Shown piece after piece: positions 27,847 through 39,100 of a stretch of 64,000 nucleotides of DNA. Position 1 is the stretch's first letter. Each line of letters begins with the position of its first letter. Origin of the DNA: CAWKEY01 sp963696315 (GTDB taxonomy: Bacteria; Pseudomonadota; Gammaproteobacteria; Methylococcales; Methylomonadaceae); contig CAVOJU010000048.1 of NCBI GenBank assembly GCA_963696315.1, positions 1-64,000 on the forward strand, read 5' to 3'. The position numbers and the translations under genes were made by a program. The notes below the pieces were generated by a model that saw only the letters and a list, made by a program, of their open reading frames with translations, searched no databases and was not told where the DNA came from.

Positions 27847-30621
27847 TTAATTGATGCGTCTGGCGATGCTTCCGCCCGGAGCAGCTTTAACGGCGCAGAA
27901 TTTGAATTCCGGTATTTTCGCCGAAGGATCCAGGGCTTCATTGGTGATCATGTTGGCGCTGGCCTCGTTATAGCAGAAGGCCATGAACAGGCTGCCTTTT
28001 TGAATGCCCATCTCGGCGCGCGCGTAGGCGGTGATTTTGCCGCGGCGTGATTCAATGGTGATCAGTCCGCCGGGTTCAACGCCCAGTTTGACCAGATCAT
28101 CCGGATGAGCCGATACCACCGGATCCGGCTCGATGGCATCGAGAGTCGGTGAATGACGGGTCATGCTGCCGGTGTGCCAGTGTTCAAGCTGACGGCCGGT
28201 AATGAAGATCAGCGGATATTCATCATCGGGCATTTCATCGGCATGAATGTATTCGGCTGGCACAAACCGGCCTCTGCCCGTTGCGGTCGGGAAGCCATCG
28301 GTGAAGATGATGGGCTGGCCGGGATCGCCGATATTTTCCAGCGGATAGGTCAGCGAGTCTTCGTTTTCCAGTCTGTCCCAGGTCATGCCGGCAATGCTGG
28401 TCATGGCCTGGCGCATTTCGTTGAACACATCTTCGGGGCCGTTGTAATTCCAGTTACAGCCCAGGCGATTGGCAATTTCCTGAAGTATCCAAAGATCCTG
28501 TCTGGCATCACCGGGCGGATTGACCGCCTGACGGCCCATTTGCACGCGCCGGTCGGTATTGGAGAAGGTGCCGGTTTTTTCGTAGAAAGCCGAAGCAGGC
28601 AAAATAACGTCTGCAAATCCGGCAGTTTCAGTCAGGAAAATGTCCTGAACCACCAAATGTTCCAGGGCTGCAAAGGCTTCTCTGACATGATTCTGGTTGG
28701 GATCGGACATGGCGGGGTTTTCACCTTCAACGAACATGCCATATACCTCTTTGTGCAAAATGGCATGGATCATTTCAACGGTCGTCAGTCCGCGTTTGGG
28801 ATCGAGTTCCACGCCCCACAGTTTTTCATATTTGGCCTGAAAGGCCGGATTTTCAACCGGCTCGTAATCCGGGTACACCATGGGGATCAGGCCCACATCC
28901 GATGCGCCCTGCACGTTATTTTGTCCGCGCAGAGGATGCAGGCCGGTGCCGGGACGGCCGATCTGGCCGGTCATCAAGGCCAGCGAAATCAGGCAGCGTG
29001 CGTTATCGGTGCCATGAATATGCTGGGATACGCCCATGCCCCATAGAATCATGGAGGCTTTGGAGGTGGCATAAAGCCTTGCCACTTCGCGGATGGTATC
29101 GGCATCGATGCCGCAGATAGGCGCAACATGCTCGGGGCTGTAGTTTTGCAAATGCGCGCGCATCTGGCCAAAATCTTCGGTGTATTTGGCGATATAGCTA
29201 TCGTTTTGCAGACCTTCTTCCAGAATCACATGCATGATGCCGTTCAGCAGCGCCACATCGGTATCGGGCCTGAATTGCAGGACATGGGAGGCGTATTTGG
29301 CAATGGCAGTGCGGTTGGGATCCATCAGAATGATCTTGGTGCCTTTTTTCGCCGCATTTTTCATGAAGGTGGCGCCGACCGGATGGTTTACCGTGGGATT
29401 GGAGCCGATAATGATAATGACTTCGGCTAGACTGACATCGGAAACCGGGTTGGATACCGCGCCGGAGCCCAGGCATTCCAGCAGGGCGACAACGGATGAG
29501 GCATGGCACAAACGCGTGCAGTGGTCGACGTTATTGGAGCCAAAACCGGTACGCACCAGTTTCTGGAACAAATACGCTTCTTCGTTGCTGCCTTTGGCTG
29601 AACCCAAGCCGGCCAGGGCTTTCTTGCCTTTTTCATCGCGGATTTTTTTCAGTCCGGCGGCGGCAAAATCCAGTGCTTCTTCCCAGCTGGCTTCCCGGAA
29701 AACTTTGTCAAGATCGTTGGGATCAAGCAGTTCGGTGGTTTTGGCAACGCCTTCGCGGCGGATTAACGGCTTGGTTAAACGCAGCGGGTTATGGATGTAG
29801 TTAAAGCCGTAACGGCCTTTAACGCAGAGACGCAAGTGGTTGGTGTAGCCGTCACGGCCTTCGGTATATAAAATTTCGTTGTCTTTGACGTGGTATTTGA
29901 TCAAACAGCCAACCCCGCAATAAGGGCAGGTGGAGTTGACGGTCTTGTCGGCAACCTGCAGGCCGACGTTGTTGGCGGGCATCAAGGCGCCGGTAGGGCA
30001 GGCTTGCACGCATTCGCCGCAGGCGACGCAACTGCTGCTGCCCATGGGATCGTTAATATCAAATACGATTTCGGAATGCGCGCCGCGGTTGGCGTAGCCG
30101 ATCACGTCATTCATCTGTTCTTCGCGGCAGGCGCGCACACAGCGTGTACATTGGATGCAGGCATCGAGATTAACGGCCATGGCCGGATGCGATAAATCGG
30201 CGGCCGGCTGGCGGCGTCCCGGAAAACGTGGTGCGCCTACGCCCAGTTTATCGGCCCAGAGATCCAGTTCGGAATCCAGTTTATAGGGCGACTTGCCTTG
30301 TTCCGGCATGTCGGACTTGAGCAGTTCCAGCACCATCTTCTGGGATTTCAGGGCGCGTTCGCTGTTGGCCTGCACGGTCATGCCTTCAGTTGGCATCCGG
30401 CAGCAGGATGGCGCCAGGGTTCTTTCGCCGGCGACTTCCACCACGCAGGCGCGGCAATTGCCATCCGGACGCAGGCCTTCCTTGTAGCACAGATGGGGGA
30501 TTTCCTTGCCGTGACGTTTGGCTGCCTGCAGGATGGTTTCACCTTGAAACGCAGAAATGGCTTCACCGTCCAGGGTGAAGTTGACGTTGGGTTTGTTCAG
30601 GTAATCTGGATTTGCAGCCAT
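27847..30621 (-). CDS. fdhA: NAD-dependent formate dehydrogenase, catalytic alpha subunit
   Basis: A 924-residue molybdenum (or tungsten) enzyme that oxidises formate to CO2 and passes electrons to the NADH-forming FdhB. Domain order: N-terminal [2Fe-2S] ferredoxin domain (CYKEGLRPDGNCRACVVEV), His/Cys cluster region, two [4Fe-4S] motifs (CIQCTRCVRACREEQ, CVACGECVQACPTGAL), CPYCGVGC cluster, then the bis-MGD domains. The metal ligand is a cysteine in CTRLCHASSVVALLE, not selenocysteine. The C-terminal molydopterin-binding domain carries FITGRQLEHWHTGSMTR. It starts 19 bases after fdhB, with a clean frame over 2.8 kb. It is the last formate step of C1 oxidation in methylotrophs. Confidence 0.93.
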   Translation of the reverse strand: MAANPDYLNKPNVNFTLDGEAISAFQGETILQAAKRHGKEIPHLCYKEGLRPDGNCRACVVEVAGERTLAPSCCRMPTEGMTVQANSERALKSQKMVLELLKSDMPEQGKSPYKLDSELDLWADKLGVGAPRFPGRRQPAADLSHPAMAVNLDACIQCTRCVRACREEQMNDVIGYANRGAHSEIVFDINDPMGSSSCVACGECVQACPTGALMPANNVGLQVADKTVNSTCPYCGVGCLIKYHVKDNEILYTEGRDGYTNHLRLCVKGRYGFNYIHNPLRLTKPLIRREGVAKTTELLDPNDLDKVFREASWEEALDFAAAGLKKIRDEKGKKALAGLGSAKGSNEEAYLFQKLVRTGFGSNNVDHCTRLCHASSVVALLECLGSGAVSNPVSDVSLAEVIIIIGSNPTVNHPVGATFMKNAAKKGTKIILMDPNRTAIAKYASHVLQFRPDTDVALLNGIMHVILEEGLQNDSYIAKYTEDFGQMRAHLQNYSPEHVAPICGIDADTIREVARLYATSKASMILWGMGVSQHIHGTDNARCLISLALMTGQIGRPGTGLHPLRGQNNVQGASDVGLIPMVYPDYEPVENPAFQAKYEKLWGVELDPKRGLTTVEMIHAILHKEVYGMFVEGENPAMSDPNQNHVREAFAALEHLVVQDIFLTETAGFADVILPASAFYEKTGTFSNTDRRVQMGRQAVNPPGDARQDLWILQEIANRLGCNWNYNGPEDVFNEMRQAMTSIAGMTWDRLENEDSLTYPLENIGDPGQPIIFTDGFPTATGRGRFVPAEYIHADEMPDDEYPLIFITGRQLEHWHTGSMTRHSPTLDAIEPDPVVSAHPDDLVKLGVEPGGLITIESRRGKITAYARAEMGIQKGSLFMAFCYNEASANMITNEALDPSAKIPEFKFCAVKAAPGGSIARRIN

Positions 30622-30640
30622 GGCTTAATCTCTCAGTGTT

Positions 30641-32332
30641 TCACAATTCGTCAGGGAAATATTTGATCACGCAGCGCAAGGGGTTAGGCGCCGCCTGTCC
30701 CAAGCCGCAGATGGAGGCATCAACCATGACCGATGATAATTCTTCCAGCAAACCGGTATCCCAGGCTTTTTCCGACATCAACGTGGCCGCCTTGGCGGTG
30801 CCGACCCGGCACGGCGTGCATTGGCCGCAGGATTCTTCTTCAAAGAATTTCATCGCGTTGAGGGCCAAATCGCGGGCCTTGTCCTGCTGGGAGAACACCA
30901 CCACAGCGGCCGAGCCGATGAAACAGCCGTATTGATTGAGGGTATCGAAGTCCATCGGAATGTCGCCCATCGATGCCGGCAGAATGCCGCCGGATGCGCC
31001 GCCCGGAAAATAGCCGTAGAACTCGTGACCTTCCTGCATGCCCTCGCAATATTCATCAATCAGCTCGCGCATGGTGATGCCGGCGGGCGCCAGGTGCACA
31101 CCCGGTTTGTTGACCCGTCCGGAAATGGAGAAAGAGCGCAAGCCCTTACGCCCATGCCGGCCATGCGAGGCAAACCATTCGGGGCCTTTTTCGACGATGT
31201 CCCTGACCCAATAACAGGTTTCCATATTGTGTTCCAGGGTTGGACGGCCAAACAGGCCGACTTCAGCCAGGAACGGCGGTCTCAGACGAGGCATGCCGCG
31301 TTTGCCCTCGATGGACTCGACCATGGCCGATTCCTCACCGCAGATATAGGCCCCGGCGCCGCGGCGTAAATGGATGGGCGGCAATTGATAAATGCCTGAA
31401 GGCGGGTTGTTTTGCAGATTGGCAATTTCTCTGGTCAGAATTTCGCGGCAGCCGGCATATTCATCACGCAGATACACATAGATTTCATCGCAGCCGACGG
31501 TTAATGCGGCAATCAGCATGCCCTCCAGAAAACGGTGCGGGTCTTTTTCCAGATAGTGGCGGTCTTTGAAGGTGCCGGGTTCGCCTTCGTCGATATTGAC
31601 AGCCATAAGCCGCGGGCCCTTAAAACCTTTAACGATGCGCCATTTTCTGCCGGCCGGAAATCCCGCGCCGCCCAATCCGCGCAGACCGGAGCTTTCCATC
31701 TTCAGGATGATGCTTTCGGCAGTGATTTTATTTTCAAGCAGGTTTTTCAGGGTTTGATAGCCGCCATTGGCCTTGTAGTGTTCAAGACTGAGATATTGGG
31801 TGATTTTGGCATTAATATCGTTGTTGCCGACGGCGCTGCTGACCGTTTCGACAGTCGCCTGATCGACTGGATTTTGACCGACAACGGCGACAGGGGCATG
31901 CTGGCAACGGCCCACGCAAGGCACTTTTTGAATTCTGACTTTATCACTCAAACCGCTTTCCAGGGCGTGGATTAAGTCTTCGGCGCCGGCCATGGAGCAG
32001 GATAGCGATTCGCAAACGCGGACGGTCAGTGCGGGCGGCGGCGTCTGGCCTTCCTTGATGACGTCAAAATGATGGTAAAAAGAAGCGACTTCGTAGACTT
32101 CCGCAGTGGCAAGATTCATCTCGTGGGCAAGGGCAACGAGATGTTTGGAGGAGATGTGCTGGTAGTGATCCTGGATTTTATGCAAATGTTCGATCAACAA
32201 ATCACTTTGGCGTGATTCATCGCCCAAGAGCTCGCGTACCTCTTCTAAGGAAACCAGATCGACGACATGGCCTTTAGGTCCTTTGCGTTTCTTTTTGGTG
32301 ATCTGTTCCGGGGATATCTTTATCACTGCCAC
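30641..32332 (-). CDS. fdhB: NAD-dependent formate dehydrogenase, beta subunit (NuoE-NuoF fusion)
   Basis: A 563-residue fusion. Residues 1-170 are a NuoE-like [2Fe-2S] thioredoxin fold (CESLSCSMAG, VPCVGRCQHAP). The rest is NuoF-like: FMN/NADH site GLRGLGGAGFPAGRKW, NIDEGEPGTFKDRHYLEKDP and RRGAGAYICGEESAMVES, and the C-terminal [4Fe-4S] cluster motif ESCGQCTPCRVGT. It takes electrons from FdhA and reduces NAD+. First gene of the operon. A separate gamma subunit is not needed because the NuoE part is fused. Its usual LysR regulator is present only as a remnant just upstream. Confidence 0.93.
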   Translation of the reverse strand: MAVIKISPEQITKKKRKGPKGHVVDLVSLEEVRELLGDESRQSDLLIEHLHKIQDHYQHISSKHLVALAHEMNLATAEVYEVASFYHHFDVIKEGQTPPPALTVRVCESLSCSMAGAEDLIHALESGLSDKVRIQKVPCVGRCQHAPVAVVGQNPVDQATVETVSSAVGNNDINAKITQYLSLEHYKANGGYQTLKNLLENKITAESIILKMESSGLRGLGGAGFPAGRKWRIVKGFKGPRLMAVNIDEGEPGTFKDRHYLEKDPHRFLEGMLIAALTVGCDEIYVYLRDEYAGCREILTREIANLQNNPPSGIYQLPPIHLRRGAGAYICGEESAMVESIEGKRGMPRLRPPFLAEVGLFGRPTLEHNMETCYWVRDIVEKGPEWFASHGRHGRKGLRSFSISGRVNKPGVHLAPAGITMRELIDEYCEGMQEGHEFYGYFPGGASGGILPASMGDIPMDFDTLNQYGCFIGSAAVVVFSQQDKARDLALNAMKFFEEESCGQCTPCRVGTAKAATLMSEKAWDTGLLEELSSVMVDASICGLGQAAPNPLRCVIKYFPDEL

Positions 32333-32581
32333 ACGTACTTCCTCCAGGTAATTTAAGTATTAGAGCCAAACAATTTGCTTTTGTCTCCAGGAGTTATTAT
32401 TTTTCTTCATGCCACAGGCATACAGCAAAAATTTACCCACTTTAACGTAGCTGTCACATAGGTTTCAAGTCATCATTTATTGGGGATGCCATCAAAAATG
32501 GTGATAGTATCAAACGCTACTAATTCTGCCGTTTCTAACCCTTCGCATTATAAATGAGTAAAGACCACATACGGTAGTGAC

Positions 32582-32925
32582 GTGAATACTAATCACCTGC
32601 TGACTTTTGCGGTGGTTGCTCGATGAAAGACCATTAACCTGGCCGCGCAAAACCAGCACCTGGGGCAACCGGCTGTTTCCGGGCAGTTAAAATTATTGCA
32701 AAACAGGGTCGGGTGCAGGATTGCTGAAATATGCGCAAAAGTTGGATGAGGACCTGGCCAAGGCCATTCAATATGTCCGCTGCCTCAAGCAAGTCAATGC
32801 CGGTGCTGTACGTTTTGGCTCCACGGCAACCATCGCCAGCAATTTTTTGCCGCTGCATGTGGCCTCCTTGCAGACCCTCTATCCCGGTGTTTAGGTGTTC
32901 ATGAAGACCTGGGATACCGATTTGC
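32582..32925 (+). pseudogene. LysR-type regulator remnant A (N-terminal half)
   Basis: A GTG at 32582 begins VNTNHLLTFAVVAR, a stop, then INLAAQNQHLGQPAVSGQLK (winged-helix domain). After an internal deletion of about 30 codons the frame continues YAQKLDEDLAKAIQYVR, VNAGAVRFGSTATIASNFLP and SLQTLYPGV, then another stop. Homology ends near 32925. It is divergent from fdhBA, the usual place for a formate dehydrogenase LysR regulator, so it was probably that regulator. At least three lesions. Confidence 0.7.
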
Positions 32926-32935
32926 ATCCATCTCC

Positions 32936-33109
32936 GCTTTTTTCGAGCTCGAACAACTCAAGCTGAAGCATCAGCTCAACCATTTCGCCCTCAGAGGCAA
33001 GCTTTACCTCAAAGCCTTGCAAGCCAGTTTCGCTGAACTGCAACGGCTCGGTGCGTATCATCAGTTAATTGAATTCACGAATAATGAAAGGTGGCATAGC
33101 CACGCATAA
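32936..33109 (+). pseudogene. unidentified C-terminal gene fragment
   Basis: An open stretch ending at TAA 33107-33109 reads FFELEQLKLKHQLNHFALRG, then KLYLKALQASFAELQRLGAY and HQLIEFTNNERWHSHA. It is clearly protein-like and helical with heptad-like Leu spacing, but there is no start codon or ribosome binding site. I do not recognise the family. It sits at the left edge of the island, next to LysR remnant A. Confidence 0.4.
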
Positions 33110-33185
33110 TGATATGTCAACCCGATTTTTTACCGGGGTGACATAAACGCAATTAAGTCAAAATCAGAACCATTGATAATTCAAC

Positions 33186-36100
33186 TTAAACGATCATAAA
33201 ATCTGCCGCAGTCAAGGCAGGAATTCCGGTGAGTGTTACGATTTCAACCTGTGCACCAGCACCATTAGCATCTGCATCATAATAGAGTTTGCCTACTGAG
33301 GTGTCATAAATCAGAAAATCGTTATTATCTCTAGCTTTCGCTCCTGCACCGGAAACAAAGTTGCCTAGCTGCTAGAGCCCCCATAGTTGTGAAATTGGTG
33401 AAAATAGCATTTTCCAACCAGATAGTGTCATCAACGACGCTGAAATCCGAGATGGTGTCTCGGTTAGTCGTTGCATTCAAAATGGTATCAAAAACGAAGT
33501 TGTCGGCGCCAATGCCACCTGTCAAAATATCGTTGCCCTCTTTACCATAGAGCGTGTCATCACCGATTCCGCCCAGCAACTTGTCGGCCCCAGCCTTACC
33601 ATCCAGGCTGTCATCTCCAGCGCCTCCGGCCAGTGTATTTGCTGCACTGTTGCCAGTGAGTACGTTATCGAGCGTATTACCGGTGCCGTTTACCGTTGTG
33701 CTGCCGGTCAATGTCAGGTTTTCAACATTAGCACCCAGCGTATAGGTGATACCGGTTTCGACGGTGTCCGTCCCTTCATTGAGATTTTCCGTGACGATAT
33801 CGGTTGCGACATCGACGACAAAGGTATCATTACCTGTGCCGCCTTGCATCGTATCAATACCCCGCACCCCCACTAATCGGTCATTGCCTGCGCCGCCGAT
33901 TAGGGTGTCGACCCCTGCACCACCCGACAAAGTATTCGCCGCAACATTGCCGATCAGGATGTTATTGAGCGTATTGCCGGTACCGTTGATAGCAGTACTG
34001 CCTGTGAGGATCAGGTTTTCGACATTGGCGCCCAGGGTGAGTTTCACACTGGACTCTACTGTATCGGTACCTTCGTTGGTGTTTTCGGTAATGACGTCAG
34101 TGGCTATATCGACAACGTAGGTGTCATCGCCTATTCCGCCCAGCATCTTATCGGCACCCGCTTTGCCGTCGAGCCGGTCATTACCCGCACCACCCCTCAG
34201 TCTATTCACGGCGCTATTGCCGGTGAGGACGTTATCCTGAGTGTTCCCGGTGCCATTGATCGAAGCAGTGCCGGTCAACAAAAGGTTCTCAACGTTGGCT
34301 GCGAGTGTAAGCGTTTTGGATGATTCAATGGTGTCGATACCTTCATTAAGATTTTCGGTGACGATGTCGGTGGCGACATCAACGAGATAAGTGTCATCAC
34401 CCGTTCCGCCTGCCATTGTGTCACTGCCGACGCCGCCGTCAAGACGGTCATTACCTGCATTGCCGTTGAGTACATCGTTGCCAGCCAGGCCATTCAGAAT
34501 GTCGTTGCCGGTGCCGCCATTCAGCGTGTCTGCACCGGATGTGCCATTGAGTGTCAGGTTCTGCACGCTGACAGCGATATCAAAGATGTCCGATGCTGTC
34601 AGGTTACCGGTATCTTTCGCTGTTACTTGCACACTAATCGTGCCGAGTGTGCTCGGCGTGCCGCTGAAGGTGCCCGTTTCGGCGTTGAAGCTGAGCCATG
34701 ACGGTAGGGCACTACCGTCGGCCAGCGTAGCGCTGTAGCTGAGGTAGCTATGTGTGTTGCCTGCGTCCGGGTCAGTAAATGCGGTGGAAGGCAGGGTGTA
34801 GTTGAAGTCCCCGCCTTGTGTCGCAACCTGATCCAGTAGTGCCGTCGTCAACACGGGCGCAAGATTGAGCAGCTTGGCCTTAACCGTTGCTACATCCCAA
34901 GTGATGGCATCATAAAAATTGATCTGCTCAATTGTGTAGGCGTTGGCACCCTCGTTGTCCATGTATTGCTGAATAGTGAGTGTATCTGAACTACCGTTGA
35001 TAGTGAGCACCAGATCATTATCCAAACGGCTGACCTGAACTTCAGATGACGCTACGGTAGCGTCGAATTGCACTGTGTCGATCTTGCCAACGGTAGTGTC
35101 GTAACTGTTAATCGTGTCCTGGCCTGACCCCTTACCAAAAACATAGGTGTCATTACCCGTATCACCGACCATCTTGTCGTTGCCTGCTCCGCCATTGAGC
35201 TGGTCATTGCCTGAGCCGCCGATCAAGGTATTGTCTCCGTTATTGCCGGTGAGATTGTTGGAGAGTGCATTCCCGTTGCCGTTGATGGAAGCAGTGCCAG
35301 TGAGAACAAGGTGCTCAACATTATCGGGTAGCGTGAAACTCACACTGGCTTCAACCCAGTCATAATCCCCGCCGTTGACGCTACCCAACTATCATAGAGC
35401 TTGTAATAGTTGGAAATGTTTTCAACAATCTGGTCGCCTACATCGTCAACTATGTAATGATCATACCCCAATCCCCCAACATTTGATCAGCGCCCGTGCC
35501 GCCATCCAGCACATCGTCTCCACGCCTCCATATAAACTGTCATTACCTGCCATCTCCGAATAGGCGGCCACGGTTTGTTCCGGATTGGATCGAGTAACAT
35601 AACATTATCCAACATATCTCCACTTAGCGCCGCGTTATTGGCATAAGCCACTCAATGAAAATGATTCAATGTTCATCCATGCCTAGATCAGCAATGCGAA
35701 TTTCACGTCCCGCGCCGACTGTCCAGAACGTTACAAGGTCATTGCCTTCGCCCGCGGCTTCGACGGCGCGATCATTCAATCCAAGCACATAGGTATCGTT
35801 CCCTACGCCCCCCGTCAGTGTGTTCGCCGCCGAACTTTGGGAACTGTCCAGTACGTTGTCATTGGCATTACCTGTTCCGCTGATCGCGCTGCTCCCTAGC
35901 AAAACCAGGCGGTTAGTCACGCTATCTACGATGGGCAGGTTATTGGCCGCATAGCGCAGCGGTTCCGGCAGGAAATAATCGATATAACTCCTGATCTCGT
36001 AGGCGGTTCCTCCCATAATCTTGTCGCCTGGATTGTCGATATAAACGATAGGCGTATCTCCGCCTTTGATGATCATGGTATCTGCACCACCGCGACCATC

Positions 36101-39100
36101 CAAGACGTCGCCTCGTACGCCAAAGCCTCCACTGGTCAGGATGTTGTCCAGATCATTGCCAATAGCCGATACGTTGTAAATATAATGAGACCAGGTTCCA
36201 TCATATAAGCTCAAGTTTTCTACATTATCAGGCAAAACTCCGCCATATATAGTCACCCATGTATCGATGCCTTCGTTCGCAACTTCAATTATCTGATCCA
36301 CATCTATGTAAGTGTCATTACCTTGCCCTCCATAGGCAATGTCGTACCCGCCATTCCCGGTGAGAACATTGTCGCCACTATTGCCCTGCAGAATGTTATC
36401 CAGAGCATTGCCTGTGCCGTTAATGTTAAGAAAACCCGTCAGCGTAAGGTTTTCAACATTATTGGGCAGTGTATAAGTTCTGGATGCGAGCACCGTATCC
36501 GTTCCAGCATTGACTGATTCGGTAATCGTGTCCAGTTCATGATCAACGATAAACGTGTCATCTGCCTGGGTGCCTATCATGCTATTCTGGGTGTCGACTT
36601 GGATATGCGCATCGATATCCGACTTGGTCCATACTGCTCCGGCCCCGCCATCAAACTCGATACGTTCTATTGAATAGTCTCCTGGAGAATAATAACCACC
36701 CAACTGAATTTGTGTATTTGAGCCATCAATCACGAGCACTAAGACCGGATTCGTATTCATAATCATACGATATAAAGTAACGTGCTCGGGCAGTACGCCT
36801 GCGCCCAATCTCAACACATCCATGCTGGGGCCGCTGGCATTCGGTGCTTCCCCGATTTGGTCAAAACCATCCCCACGGCCAAACAGATAAATGTCATTGC
36901 CCGCACCGCCAGACATGGTGTCATTACCTTCCCCGCCCTGCAAGGTATCATTGCCCAACCCGCCTTGTAGGGTGTCGTTGCCTTGGTGACCGCTGAGCGT
37001 ATCGTTGCCGGCTCCGCCATTGAGCGTATCTGCACCCGCACCGCCATACAGCCGCCCGCCGGTATTGCCCAATTGCAGATTAATGGCAGTGGTGAGCGTG
37101 TTGCCGATCTGGTTTTCCAGATCGATCTGTGTGCCGTTGTCAAATTGAAGATTAAAATGACTACCGAAAAAAACGTTCTGGAGATTTAGGGTTTCGCCGG
37201 TATCCAGCTTGACCGCCAGATTTTTAGTCCCCGACAGAGTCAGTGCTTGTGTTGCTGCCAGACCGCCCGCGCTTGCAAGCACAATAGTATCGTTGCCTTC
37301 GTTGTCATTGATGGTATTCAGCGAGCTGACATCCAGGTAAATATCGTCTCCCGAGCCCCCGGCTAAATAATCCGCATCTAAGCCGCCGATGAGTGTGTCG
37401 TTGCCGTCTTCGCCAAATAACCTATCATTGCCGCTTCCGCCGTCCAGTAAGTCCGAACCGCCGCCGCCTTGCAATTCGTCATTTCCATCATCGCCGTAGA
37501 TGATGTCAGCGCCATGGGCTGAACTATTGATATGTGATCCATCGCCCACCAGAAAATCGTTGCCGCTACCGCCGTGAATCGCATCGCTGCCGCCGTCACC
37601 AAAAATAGTATCATTGCCGGACCGCCATCAAGGTAATCGTCGCCCTGATAAGCAGCGGCAACATATTCAGTGCCCGCGTCCCCTTCCAGGTAATCGTCGC
37701 CATCGCCACCGTAAATGAAATCGGCGCCGCCTTGTCCCCAGATCGTGTCGTTACCTCCCTTGCCGTCGATGTAGTCCGTTCCGTGATAATCCGCAGGAAC
37801 GCTTAAACCTCTCAGATCATCGCCTTCAATGATATCGTCGGTATTCCCACCCAGGATCACGTCGTTGCCGCCGTTACCTCTTGCGGCTTGCTGAGTCGAT
37901 CCAGAACCTAGATCGATGTAATCGTTACCATGTTGACTCAAACTGCTGGCATCCATGTCCCCGTTAATGCCGTCGTCGTCTTCACCCCCATAGAGGATGT
38001 CGTTACCGGCGCCACCGCCCAGAGAGTCCATGCCACTCTCGCCATAGACAATGTCGTCTCCCCGGCCGGCGATGATCCAATCGCCGCCGCTGCCGCCGTA
38101 GATCCGATCCCGGCCGCCAATACCCGTGTCCAGGAGTCCTGTCACCGGACCAAGGCCTATACCATTACCCCAGCCGGGCGATGTTTCATCAGCCGCCTGA
38201 TAGGCCTGGGCCAAGCCTCGGACCGTCCAGTTGTTGCCAGGTGTCTGGAAACTGGCATCGCCGAAGATGAAATCGTGACCAGCTCCGCCTACCATCAGGT
38301 CGTCGCCTTCGCCGCCCATCAGCGCGTCGCTCTGCGCGCTGCCGATCAGGATGTCGTTCCCCATTCCGGCCGACAGGAAGTCACCATAGCTGCCATCCGC
38401 CGTAGCGCCACCGAAATTGTGAAAATCGATACCGGCGAGATTCATCGGATCACCACCGTGCAATTGGTCGTTGCCGGTTCCGCCCGTCAGATTGTCGCGG
38501 CCGCCGCCGCCTTCCAGCTGATCGTCATCTTCCTTGCCGTCGAGAATGTCCGTACCCAATAAACCGGCGATGCGGTCGCTACCAGCGCTGCCGTACAGGG
38601 TGTCGGCCCGGCCTGGCTCGGCCACGTTGGGATCGGTGATGATGTTGCCCAAGGCATCGGTCTGCGTCTGCACGCCGGGTTGTTGGGCATCGAAATCTTT
38701 TGGTGCCAGGTCGCCGGGTATCTCTTGGGCCGGCGTCAAACCAGGAAGCATGATGACGTTCTGTAAATGAATGCCGAAATCACCGTTTTGCCAATCGTTA
38801 CCAAGAATGATTTCCGAACCGTCAGCGGTAACCAATCGCCAAGGCGAGTGGTGCGTCAACGTCAAAACGCTGCCGTCCGCCATGGTTTGCGTCCAGACGC
38901 CGCTGCCTGGCGCGGTTTCGACGAAGGCGCCTGCCGCAAACAGATTTTGAGGACTGCCGTTGTTGATGATGATCAGGCCTTGCTTATCCTCATCGATAAT
39001 CGTGTCGGTGCCGTCGCCGGTATTCCAGATGTATCTGTCTAAACCTATGCCGCCAACCAGAATGTCGTTGCCTTTGCCGCCTTCGAGGGTGTCGTCACCG

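Noticed and set aside
27847..30621. Possible selenocysteine formate dehydrogenase
   Set aside because: No in-frame TGA; the metal-ligand position is encoded as Cys in CTRLCHASSV.
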